Assembly: GCA_017620335.1 (NCBI GenBank)
Contig: JAFZQO010000007.1
Span: forward strand, 62,001-126,000
Length of the DNA stretch: 64,000 nucleotides
Direction: 5' to 3'
DNA from: Bacteroidales bacterium
GTDB lineage: Bacteria; Bacteroidota; Bacteroidia; Bacteroidales; UBA932
Both the position numbers and the translations under genes were made by a program. Under the pieces are notes generated by a model. It saw only the letters and a list, made by a program, of their open reading frames with translations, was not told where the DNA came from and did no database searches. Shown piece after piece: positions 57,540 to 64,000 of this stretch; within the stretch, counting starts at the first letter, position 1, and the number at the start of each line of letters is the position of its first letter.

Positions 57540-60500
57540 GGACTATCGTATAATCTCCCTTTCCGTCGAAGATGACCTTCAAATCATATCTCTCCGCCGG
57601 TTCATCCTTACGAAGATAGCGCAAATTGTCGGGATTGCCAACGCAGTGCGAGGCGAGATCGTGCAGCATGGGGTCTTCCATGACGGCATCGACCTGCAGT
57701 CCCTTCCTCACAAGAGCGCACACGAGGGCGGGCTCGCCGAGGGAAGGATTCACGAAAAGCACCCTCCCGCCCTCGGGAAGGGACTCCGAGAGTTCGCGGT
57801 AATTGCCGTGGACCCTCATGGACCTCCTGACGGTCCTTCCGATATCCGCGCCCTTGTATATGTAATTGTGTATCACGTGGTTGGTGTAATAGTCAGCCGT
57901 CTCTGTCCGGGAGGCGATACGTTCGAGTTCAGCGATCATGAGGTGGCGGACGGCCTTCGAGCGCTCCCTGTCGGTCACTCCGAATGAAGTGTCTTCGGGG
58001 CGGATCCTGGGCAGGACCTTTACGGTGAGCCGGCCCTTGCGGAGGAGCAGGTCCTCCTTGGGCAGGACGTCGTGGAATCCGTGCAGCACGACGGGTATGA
58101 TGTCCAGGCGGTATTTCTCCGCCAGGTAGAAGGCTCCCTTGTGGAAGCGTCCTATCCTGCCGTCCATGGTCCTCGTCCCTTCGGGGAAGACCAGGACGCT
58201 GTATCCGTCGGCTATCGACCTCTCTATCTTGCTGAGGTCGTCCGTCAGGACGTTCTCGATGGGGCAGAAGTCGGCGTATCTTATCAGTATGGCGTATAGC
58301 GGATTGTTCCAGACCCACTTGTTCGTCACGACGACGAGCTTCGGGGTGAGCATCAAAGTGGCCATCAGGTCGAGATGGGACTGATGGTTGGCCACGATGA
58401 CGGCGGGTTTGTCGAAGGTCTCGTCGCACTCGACCGAATGCGTGGTCAGGAAGACGTTGTTGAAGACGAAGCGGCAGACCCCGGACAGGAAGCCATGGTA
58501 CAGGGCCTTCCCTTTCTTCGAGCCGAAGGTGAGCGTGATGAGGAAGAAACCGGCGATGGTGATGAGCGCGGCCCCGACCAGGAAAACCAGGAAAGCGAGG
58601 ACCGTGGCGCCGAAATTCACCAGCGTGAGGGGCTCCTTGCGGACCTTTCCCTTCTTTCGGGTGAGGAACCTGTAGAGGAAGGGAGGGACCACGACCGCCA
58701 TGATCACCACGCTGAACATTCCTATCATGATCACCTGGGCGAGGGACTTCATGGCGGGATGCCTGGCAAGGATTAGCGACCCTATGCCCACGAACATGAT
58801 AAGGGCCGAGAGGATGATGGTCTTCTCGTAGGTCTTAAGCATTTTGCGCCCGTACGCATGCTCGTACATCACCCCTTCAGTGATGAAGATGGTATAGTCG
58901 TCACCCATGCCGAAGATGAAAGTGGCCAGGATGATGTTGACGATGTTGAAATCGATCCCTGCGATGCCCATCACCCCGAGTATCCAGATCCAGCCGAGGA
59001 CCAGCGGCAGGAACGCGATGCCCGCGAGCTCGATCCGTCCGAACGAAATCGTCAGGAGCAGGAAGACTATGAACGCGCAGAAATATAGCACCGTGTCGAA
59101 TTCCAGCGAGAGCGAGCCGACCATCTTCCCGGTCATCGAGCCGGAGTCGAAGACGACGGCGCGCGGGTCGCTTATGGTCTCCGATATCTCTTCAGTCAGG
59201 TTCCCGTCGGAGCCTATCGAGGTCAGGACTGCGCATCTGCCGTCGTCCACGATGAAATGCCCGGCCGCAACCTTGTCGGTCAGGGGAGCGAAATAGCCGG
59301 CCTCCTGCACGGCGTACTCCCTGTGGAGGTTTCCGATGAACGGGTCGAAGGCGCCGGGTGTGAAACCGGTTTCCGCTGCCGCCTCGGCGAGCATCGCCTC
59401 CAGCTCCGCCCCGTGCTCCGAGACGAAGGCGTCCCACTTCCGCAGCCTCTCCTCCTGTACGGCGCGGCTCGGGACGTAGTCCTGCAGGGAATTGACCGTG
59501 ACCTCCCCGTAGAGTTTCTCCGGCAGCGATTCTATCTGCGGACGCAGGGCCTCGTAGGCTTGAAGGGCCTCCTCGAGGTCGCTCCCCAGCGCAGCGATGT
59601 AGGTGACGTTGCGGTCTCCCTGCGCCAGCGAGAGCATCCTGTCCATGTTCTCCCTCTGGTGGGGAGTCATGTAGTTGATGTTGTGGAGGTCGCTGTCGAA
59701 CCTGACCCTGTCGTCGAAGAAGCTCAGGACGATGGTGATGACCGCCACGGCCAGGAGGACATACTTGTTGCCGCCGAGGTTCAGGCGGCCCACGGTATCC
59801 CAGAGCCTGGCCTGTTCCGGCTGGGGCTCTGTCTCTTCCGGATAGAAATGGGGAAGGAAGATGAGAGTGAAGAGTATGGTGCCCACGAGCAGGAGCGCCG
59901 AGAACAACCCAAGGTCATGCATCGCCGGCGAGGCGATGAACAGCAGGCTGAGGAAGGCGCCGACGGTGGTGATGTTTCCGGTGGTGAGGGGAAGCACGAT
60001 GTCGTTCAGGGACTCGCGCGGGCTGTATCCCTGCCTTATGTGCGAGATGAAATGCAGCGGATAGTTAGCGGCTATGCCTATTATCACGGCACCCATCCCT
60101 ATGACTATCAGGGAGATACTGCCCATCGCGAGGGAGGTCGCGCTCAGGGCCAGCAGGAACCCGTAGAGAATGGTGACGCCCACCATCAGTATGCCCTTGC
60201 CCTTGCGGAAGAAGGACACGAGCAGCAGTGCTATCAGCGCTATGGCTATGACGATGGACAGCAGGCTGTCCTTCTTTATCTGCGAGGAATTGGTGTAGGC
60301 GATATAGACGGAACCCAGGGGATCGGCCGTGACCGCCCCGCCCATGGACGCCTCCGTCCTGGAGACGGCCTCGTCCAGCGCCTTGATGAACCTCCCGGCC
60401 TTGTACGTGTCGCTGGCCCCGAAGGCGAGGTCGAGCGTCACGAGGGCCGAACCGTCCGAGGTGAAGACGTAGTCGTCCTCGGTGTGGAAACTGTCGTTGG

Positions 60501-61071
60501 CATTGAAGCTCTCGAGCCGTCTCAGCCTGGGACCGGACAGCAGCAGAGGATCCTTCGTCACGACGCTCCGCAGAGGGCCTCCGACCGGGGAAGTGACCAC
60601 CGCCCGTGTGGCGCCCAGCCGCTCCGTCAGCGACCCGGACGCGAGCAGCGAGTCGAGGATCCCGTAGTCGTCGTCAGTCAGGTAATAGGGGAGATTGTCC
60701 GCGATGAACCCGGTGACGCCGTCGATGTCGTCCCCTTCGATGCGTGCCGTCACGGAGGCGATGTACTCCTCCGGGACGCAGGAGAGGATGGCCGCCTCGA
60801 GGGTGTCGACGGCATCCATCAGGAGGTCCCTGTCGGCGTCCCCCGAGGGGGACAGCGTGAGGACCACCTTGTTGGCGTCCCCGATGTGCGAGAAGGCCCA
60901 GCTGATGTCCCGGTTCTCCTTGTCAGCCGGGAGGAAATCCGCGACGTCCTCCTTGAAGTCCACCCTCAGGGCTCCGGCGACACACAGAAGGACCGACAGG
61001 AGCAGGATGCCCCACATCGCCTTGCGGTGCTTCTCGAACCAATCGTATATCGCCAGGAACAGTTTGACCAT
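57532..61071 (-). CDS. MMPL/RND-type exporter fused to a PlsC acyltransferase and a C-terminal domain
   Basis: 1179 residues from MVKLFLAIYDWFEKHRKAMW at 61071. Residues about 1-800 are an MMPL transporter: first helix, periplasmic loop, then helices with SIVIAIALIALLLVSFFRKGKG, VIGMGAVIIGIAANYPLHFI, a second loop, and IILATFIFGMGDDYTIFITEG. About 880-1060 is an acyltransferase: VIVANHQSHLDLMATLML (HX4D), FCPIENVLTDDL, VLVFPEGTRTMDGRIGRFHKGAFYL. The last about 110 residues (ADIGRTVRRSMRVHGNYREL, GGRVLFVNPSLGEPALVCALV) look like a degenerate methyltransferase-type Rossmann half. Exporters of this kind are markers of aryl-polyene/flexirubin clusters and move the lipid-linked product out of the inner membrane. 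Confidence 0.9.
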   Translation of the reverse strand: MVKLFLAIYDWFEKHRKAMWGILLLSVLLCVAGALRVDFKEDVADFLPADKENRDISWAFSHIGDANKVVLTLSPSGDADRDLLMDAVDTLEAAILSCVPEEYIASVTARIEGDDIDGVTGFIADNLPYYLTDDDYGILDSLLASGSLTERLGATRAVVTSPVGGPLRSVVTKDPLLLSGPRLRRLESFNANDSFHTEDDYVFTSDGSALVTLDLAFGASDTYKAGRFIKALDEAVSRTEASMGGAVTADPLGSVYIAYTNSSQIKKDSLLSIVIAIALIALLLVSFFRKGKGILMVGVTILYGFLLALSATSLAMGSISLIVIGMGAVIIGIAANYPLHFISHIRQGYSPRESLNDIVLPLTTGNITTVGAFLSLLFIASPAMHDLGLFSALLLVGTILFTLIFLPHFYPEETEPQPEQARLWDTVGRLNLGGNKYVLLAVAVITIVLSFFDDRVRFDSDLHNINYMTPHQRENMDRMLSLAQGDRNVTYIAALGSDLEEALQAYEALRPQIESLPEKLYGEVTVNSLQDYVPSRAVQEERLRKWDAFVSEHGAELEAMLAEAAAETGFTPGAFDPFIGNLHREYAVQEAGYFAPLTDKVAAGHFIVDDGRCAVLTSIGSDGNLTEEISETISDPRAVVFDSGSMTGKMVGSLSLEFDTVLYFCAFIVFLLLTISFGRIELAGIAFLPLVLGWIWILGVMGIAGIDFNIVNIILATFIFGMGDDYTIFITEGVMYEHAYGRKMLKTYEKTIILSALIMFVGIGSLILARHPAMKSLAQVIMIGMFSVVIMAVVVPPFLYRFLTRKKGKVRKEPLTLVNFGATVLAFLVFLVGAALITIAGFFLITLTFGSKKGKALYHGFLSGVCRFVFNNVFLTTHSVECDETFDKPAVIVANHQSHLDLMATLMLTPKLVVVTNKWVWNNPLYAILIRYADFCPIENVLTDDLSKIERSIADGYSVLVFPEGTRTMDGRIGRFHKGAFYLAEKYRLDIIPVVLHGFHDVLPKEDLLLRKGRLTVKVLPRIRPEDTSFGVTDRERSKAVRHLMIAELERIASRTETADYYTNHVIHNYIYKGADIGRTVRRSMRVHGNYRELSESLPEGGRVLFVNPSLGEPALVCALVRKGLQVDAVMEDPMLHDLASHCVGNPDNLRYLRKDEPAERYDLKVIFDGKGDYTIVHE

Positions 61072-61079
61072 AAATCCTT

Positions 61080-61802
61080 CTATCTGAAAAGTTTGTGTAG
61101 CAGGATGGACGGCCAGCCATAGAAAATGGCGGCTATGGTCAGGAAGGTGTTGAGGAGCGAGATCCTCGCGAAATCGCGGCCTTTGCGGAAGTGCGAGACG
61201 CGCTCCTCTTCGGGAGCGTAATAGACCTTGACCGGCACGGGAGCGATGCGTATGCCCTTCCACGCGGAGCGGACGAGCATCTCCAACTCGGCCTCGTAGC
61301 GCCTGGTCACTGGCATGACGCACCTGTCAAGGGGATAGGCGCGGAAGCCCGTCTGTGTGTCCGGAAGCCTGCGGAGGGTTTGGACGGTGAACCAGAAGTT
61401 GGAGAACCTGTTGGCGAAGGTGTTGCCGGAAGGCATGTTCTCGGCGGTGAGGTTCCTGCTGCCTACGAACAGCTCCCCGCCGCCCTTCTCGATGGCGTCG
61501 AGGAACACCGGGATGTCGTCGGCGAAATGCTGCCCGTCGGAATCCATGGTTATCGCGTAGTCGAAGCCGCGCTCCTTCGCCCGGCCGAGGCCGGTCCGGA
61601 GCGCGTACCCCTTGCCCCGGTTGGGGGAGTACCCGATGAAGTCTATGTCGTCTCCGAAGCGGAGTATTTCGGCGCGCGTCGCGTCGTCAGCCCCGTCGCT
61701 GACGACGATCACGTCCCTGCAGTATGCAAGGGCCGAGGCGATCACCGCCGCGACCGTGCCGCTGTTGTCGTATGTGGGGATGACGACGCAGACCTTCTTC
61801 AT
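61080..61802 (-). CDS. Family 2 glycosyltransferase
   Basis: 240 residues from MKKVCVVIPTYDNSGTVAAVI at 61802, coupled to the dehydratase by TGATG. GT-A fold: VIVVSDGADDATRAEI, NRGKGYALRTGL, DYAITMDSDGQHFADDIPVFLD (DSD motif binding the nucleotide sugar-metal), GSRNLTAENMPSGNTFANRFSNF (in part). C-terminal half has a hydrophobic amphipathic end (SLLNTFLTIAAIFYGWPSIL) suggesting membrane attachment. Resembles dolichol-phosphate mannosyltransferase-like enzymes in polyene clusters. Sugar donor unknown. Confidence 0.9.
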   Translation of the reverse strand: MKKVCVVIPTYDNSGTVAAVIASALAYCRDVIVVSDGADDATRAEILRFGDDIDFIGYSPNRGKGYALRTGLGRAKERGFDYAITMDSDGQHFADDIPVFLDAIEKGGGELFVGSRNLTAENMPSGNTFANRFSNFWFTVQTLRRLPDTQTGFRAYPLDRCVMPVTRRYEAELEMLVRSAWKGIRIAPVPVKVYYAPEEERVSHFRKGRDFARISLLNTFLTIAAIFYGWPSILLHKLFR

Positions 61803-62173
61803 CACTCTTCCGTCTTGAACGTGAACGATGTCTTGGTAAAGACGGTGTCGCCGGCGCATATTACCGCGTTGCACTTGAAAATCCCCGGGACTTCCGTCCC
61901 GGAAACCGTCTCCTCGACGGTGATGTCGGGATCGGTTTCGGGGCTTATCACCCGGAGGTACTTGATGTTCCTCACTTCCAGGATCGACACCCCGCTTCCG
62001 ACGGCGCGTCCGGCAAGCTGGCGGAGTATCTCCAGCTGGCAGGCGCCGGGAGTGATGGGGGTGCCGGGGAAGTGCACCTGATATATCCGGTGCGATGCGT
62101 CGAGCGTCAGCCCGAAGGTATAGCGCCCTTCGGAAATGATTTCACTGTTTATCCTGTAAAGGTCCCGGAACAT
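61802..62173 (-). CDS. FabZ/ApeI-like 3-hydroxyacyl-ACP dehydratase (hotdog fold)
   Basis: 123 residues. YQVHFPGTPITPGACQLEILRQLAG carries the FabZ-type active site (His in HFPG, Glu in QLEILRQ); IKYLRVISPETDPDITVEE and the last strands complete the single hotdog domain. It would dehydrate 3-hydroxyacyl-carrier intermediates to trans-2-enoyl ones, giving the conjugated double bonds of a polyene. 4 bases follow the LolA-like gene. Same arrangement, dehydratase next to LolA-like and GT2, is known in aryl-polyene clusters. Confidence 0.88.
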   Translation of the reverse strand: MFRDLYRINSEIISEGRYTFGLTLDASHRIYQVHFPGTPITPGACQLEILRQLAGRAVGSGVSILEVRNIKYLRVISPETDPDITVEETVSGTEVPGIFKCNAVICAGDTVFTKTSFTFKTEE

Positions 62174-62177
62174 CGTC

Positions 62178-62768
62178 TCAATTGGTTTTCTGGTTGGAGA
62201 AAGTGATCTTGGTGGAGCTCCCGTCGGCTTCTTTCAGGTGTACGCCGGAGACCAGGCCGGTCTTGGCGGAGAAACTCATGACTATCTCGCTGAAAAGCCT
62301 CTTCAGCTGCCTCTTTTCGGGTATCAGGCTGACGACGGTCTCGGGCTCGTACTGCGTCACCCTGACCTGGAACTGCCCGTCACGGGCAAGCTCCCCGCCG
62401 TTCATTATCCCGAGAAGCAGCTCCCTGAGCTGGCCTAGGTAGGGACTGTCGGAAAAGCCCAGGTTCTGCACCTGGCCGTTGCGGGTTATTACCACGGCGT
62501 CCTTGGTGAAAGCTATCTGGTAAGCTGAAGGGGAGTTGTAGCGCCAGAGTATCCTGCCGTCTCTGTTATATTGCATGACGCCCCTGGAGACGTCCGGCTC
62601 GCTCAGGATGGCGACCTCGCGCACCTGCTCGAAGTCGCAGGAGAACGATTCTATCGCTGCAGAAGCCGCGACTATGCGCCTTAGGGCCTCGTCCTGCCGC
62701 GGGCCGTCCTGTGCCGCGGCGAGGCAGGGGATCAGGAGGACTGCTATGTATAGGATGATCCGTCTCAT
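62178..62768 (-). CDS. LolA-like outer-membrane lipoprotein carrier protein
   Basis: 196 residues from MRRIILYIAVLLIPCLAAAQ at 62768 (signal peptide). DEALRRIVAASAAIESFSCDFEQVREVAILSEPDVSRGVMQYNRDGRILWRYNSP (in parts) matches the LolA/LolB-like fold: an incomplete beta-barrel that carries acyl chains through the periplasm. C-terminal strands KTGLVSGVHLKEADGSSTKITFSN. In pigment clusters these proteins are believed to ferry the finished lipid to the outer membrane after export by the MMPL protein. Confidence 0.88.
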   Translation of the reverse strand: MRRIILYIAVLLIPCLAAAQDGPRQDEALRRIVAASAAIESFSCDFEQVREVAILSEPDVSRGVMQYNRDGRILWRYNSPSAYQIAFTKDAVVITRNGQVQNLGFSDSPYLGQLRELLLGIMNGGELARDGQFQVRVTQYEPETVVSLIPEKRQLKRLFSEIVMSFSAKTGLVSGVHLKEADGSSTKITFSNQKTN

Positions 62769-62772
62769 GGCT

Positions 62773-63132
62773 TTATTTTCTGGTAAGAAGGAACGCTCCG
62801 GCAATCACCAGCGCCACGCCTATCCACTTGTCGAAATGGACCGGCTCGTGGAAGACGATCATGGCCGCGATGAGCCCGAAGACGTATGCGAAACTGGTGA
62901 GGGGGTAGGATGCGCTGAAAGGGAAGTTCTTCAGGATGTACATCCAGAGTATGGTAGCCGCGCCGAAGAACAGGCCGGTGAAGATGAACCAGTAGTCAAG
63001 CAGGTAAAGCTTGAGCACGCTCCATTCCCACTTGAACGACGGGACCTTCAGCATGGCGAGCTTCAGCGACACGTTCCCGCACGCGAGAAGGAAGCTCTGG
63101 AGGAGCGACAGGAGGAGTAGATTCCAGTTCAT
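62773..63132 (-). CDS. Small EmrE/DMT-like membrane protein
   Basis: 119 residues from MNWNLLLLSLLQSFLLACGN at 63132, overlapping the ketosynthase-like stop (ATGA). Four membrane segments: LLLSLLQSFLLACGNVSLKLA, YWFIFTGLFFGAATILWMYIL, YPLTSFAYVFGLIAAMIVF, WIGVALVIAGAFLL. Pattern fits the small multidrug resistance / half-size EamA group, which work as dimers. In this operon it may flip or export a lipid intermediate; substrate unknown. Confidence 0.8.
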   Translation of the reverse strand: MNWNLLLLSLLQSFLLACGNVSLKLAMLKVPSFKWEWSVLKLYLLDYWFIFTGLFFGAATILWMYILKNFPFSASYPLTSFAYVFGLIAAMIVFHEPVHFDKWIGVALVIAGAFLLTRK

Positions 63133-64000
63133 TTCCCTAAAAGTATAAACGACCAGTCCTTGGACTTGAATGAGTTGATGCACAGTATGGTGTCGCAGCC
63201 GCCGGACGGCTTCCCACCATATAAGAACGTTTCCGGGACGGTCCCGTTAAAGAGGATGAGGCTGCCGAGCAGGAGTCCGTAAGCCGGGGCGGTGAAGGAC
63301 TCTCCGAAGACGTGCTTGTAGCGGCACTCCGCCACCCCCTCCGGGAAGAGCCCGGCGAGGAGGCTGTCGTAGCTGCCGTCGTATCTCGTGTCGCCGTTGC
63401 GTCCGGTGACGGCAAGGCCGATCCCGGACGGCTCCAGGCCGTTCTTCACGAGGAAGCGCAGCGCCCTTTGCAGCACCTGCCCGATGTCGGATGAATGGAA
63501 GAGGTCCACGTCCAGAAGCCTGCAGAGGCTGTCCGGCGTCCTTTCATTGCCGATCACGAACGAGACCGAGCACTCTCCGTGCGGGGCCTGCCAGTAATCG
63601 ACTTTCTCGAAAAGCTTGAAGTATGTCGGCGTCATCTCGTCGTGAGCGCCGACCAGGGCGTTGCCGATTTGCCCGGTCTCAAGCATCATCACCGCATCCA
63701 TCAGCGCGCTCTCGAACGAGATGCCGAGATGGGCGAAGGTGCTGTTGTAGCCGTTGCACTTCAGGAAGGTCGCGACCTGCGACGCAATGGTATTGTGCGT
63801 GGAGTTGATGAACAGCGTGGGCTGCATGCAGGTCTCGCCGTTCTCTATCATCGACGTCAGGAACTTCTCCGTGTTCTCGATGCAGCCCAGTCCGGTACCG
63901 CAGATGATGGCGTCGGGGTTTGCGATCCCGGTCTTGCCCAGGGCGGTAACGGTCGTGGCGACGGCCCTCTTGAGCAGCGGTCCCATGCGCCTCGCGGCCC
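63129..64000 (-). CDS. Beta-ketoacyl synthase-like protein (chain-length-factor type), 5' end cut by window edge
   Basis: The frame is open to base 64000 on the minus strand, so the N-terminus is missing; 290 residues are visible. RRMGPLLKRAVATTVTALGKTGI, DAIICGTGLGCIENTEKFL, FINSTHNTIASQVATFLKCNG and YNSTFAHLGISFESALMDAVMML match the thiolase-fold ketosynthase. The nucleophile position (TAC-like motif) reads STFAH, so the Cys is absent, while the C-terminal CRYKHVFGESFTAPAYGLLLGSLIL keeps the His-containing block. This fits a chain-length-factor subunit that pairs with a catalytic ketosynthase, expected further right. First visible gene of the operon; overlaps the next start by 4 bases. Confidence 0.82.
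   Translation of the reverse strand, partial: AARRMGPLLKRAVATTVTALGKTGIANPDAIICGTGLGCIENTEKFLTSMIENGETCMQPTLFINSTHNTIASQVATFLKCNGYNSTFAHLGISFESALMDAVMMLETGQIGNALVGAHDEMTPTYFKLFEKVDYWQAPHGECSVSFVIGNERTPDSLCRLLDVDLFHSSDIGQVLQRALRFLVKNGLEPSGIGLAVTGRNGDTRYDGSYDSLLAGLFPEGVAECRYKHVFGESFTAPAYGLLLGSLILFNGTVPETFLYGGKPSGGCDTILCINSFKSKDWSFILLGK

Noticed and set aside
59257..61122. 621-codon frame antisense to the MMPL exporter
   Set aside because: Charged low-complexity product without motifs; real gene on the minus strand.

Overview
The window looks like a chromosomal segment of a GC-rich member of the Bacteroidales (gut or rumen type), probably an uncultured lineage. Supporting signs: several intergenic regions carry the Bacteroidetes -7 box TAnnTTTG, some with TTG 19-20 bases upstream; there are many secreted glycoside hydrolases and lipoproteins; and families largely typical of this phylum are present (DUF4252, DUF3737, GH97, GH92, an AlkZ-related protein, a [12 protein letters not shown] acyltransferase). 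Genes are packed tightly, operons overlap by 1-8 bases, and convergent genes usually abut with no room for a terminator. I found no tRNA, rRNA, CRISPR array, transposase or prophage.

Layout. 1-5 kb: a partial DUF3298 protein, a small lipoprotein, a large secreted zinc metalloprotease and a nitroreductase-like lipoprotein, then a 366-base gap with an 80-base tandem/inverted repeat. 5-10.5 kb: a leftward operon MATE exporter - DUF3737 - C-S lyase-like aminotransferase - GH97. 10.5-16.2 kb: Hsp20; a rightward pair of an acyltransferase-fold protein lacking the catalytic His plus an acyl-CoA ligase; a possible nuclease-fold protein; fRMsr and a GH29 fucosidase. 16.2-21.2 kb: leftward xylan/arabinan genes (secreted protein, GH43, GH8) with a YqeY-like gene, and Pta. 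21.2-24.6 kb: MgtC-like and HD proteins, DeoD, and an ECF sigma factor operon. 24.7-32.7 kb: a rightward exopolysaccharide operon (Wza-like, Wzc-like kinase, Nif3, GDP-mannose pyrophosphorylase, UDP-uronate 4-epimerase, galacturonokinase-like kinase, nucleotidyltransferase), which could supply GDP-mannose and UDP-GalA/GlcA. 32.7-40.5 kb: a leftward operon PrsW - threonine aldolase - GH92/SGNH fusion - GH74. 40.5-41.5 kb: 941 bases without a gene, full of tandem repeats and hairpins. 41.5-50.9 kb: CobW-type metallochaperone, esterases, AlkZ-related and OmpA proteins, carbonic anhydrase, a YbaK-like deacylase, MetY with a divergent Lrp regulator, carboxylesterase and rubrerythrin.

51-64 kb (leftward, running off the right edge) is the most interesting block: 12 tightly coupled genes that look like part of an aryl-polyene/flexirubin-type gene cluster. 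They encode a ketosynthase-like chain-length-factor protein without the active-site Cys, a small membrane protein, a LolA-like carrier, a FabZ/ApeI-like dehydratase, a GT2, an MMPL exporter fused to a PlsC acyltransferase, a phytoene-desaturase-like oxidoreductase, a cobalamin-type radical SAM enzyme, a small unknown protein, a secreted hydrolase, a PaaK-like ligase and a second acyltransferase. The remaining parts (catalytic ketosynthase, acyl carrier proteins, ketoreductase, starter-unit genes) would lie beyond base 64000.

A second theme is a 28-base dispersed repeat present four times. Two copies are translated in the same frame inside one nucleotidyltransferase (one forms its C-terminus), one is translated on the other strand inside the GH92 fusion, and one sits between convergent genes.
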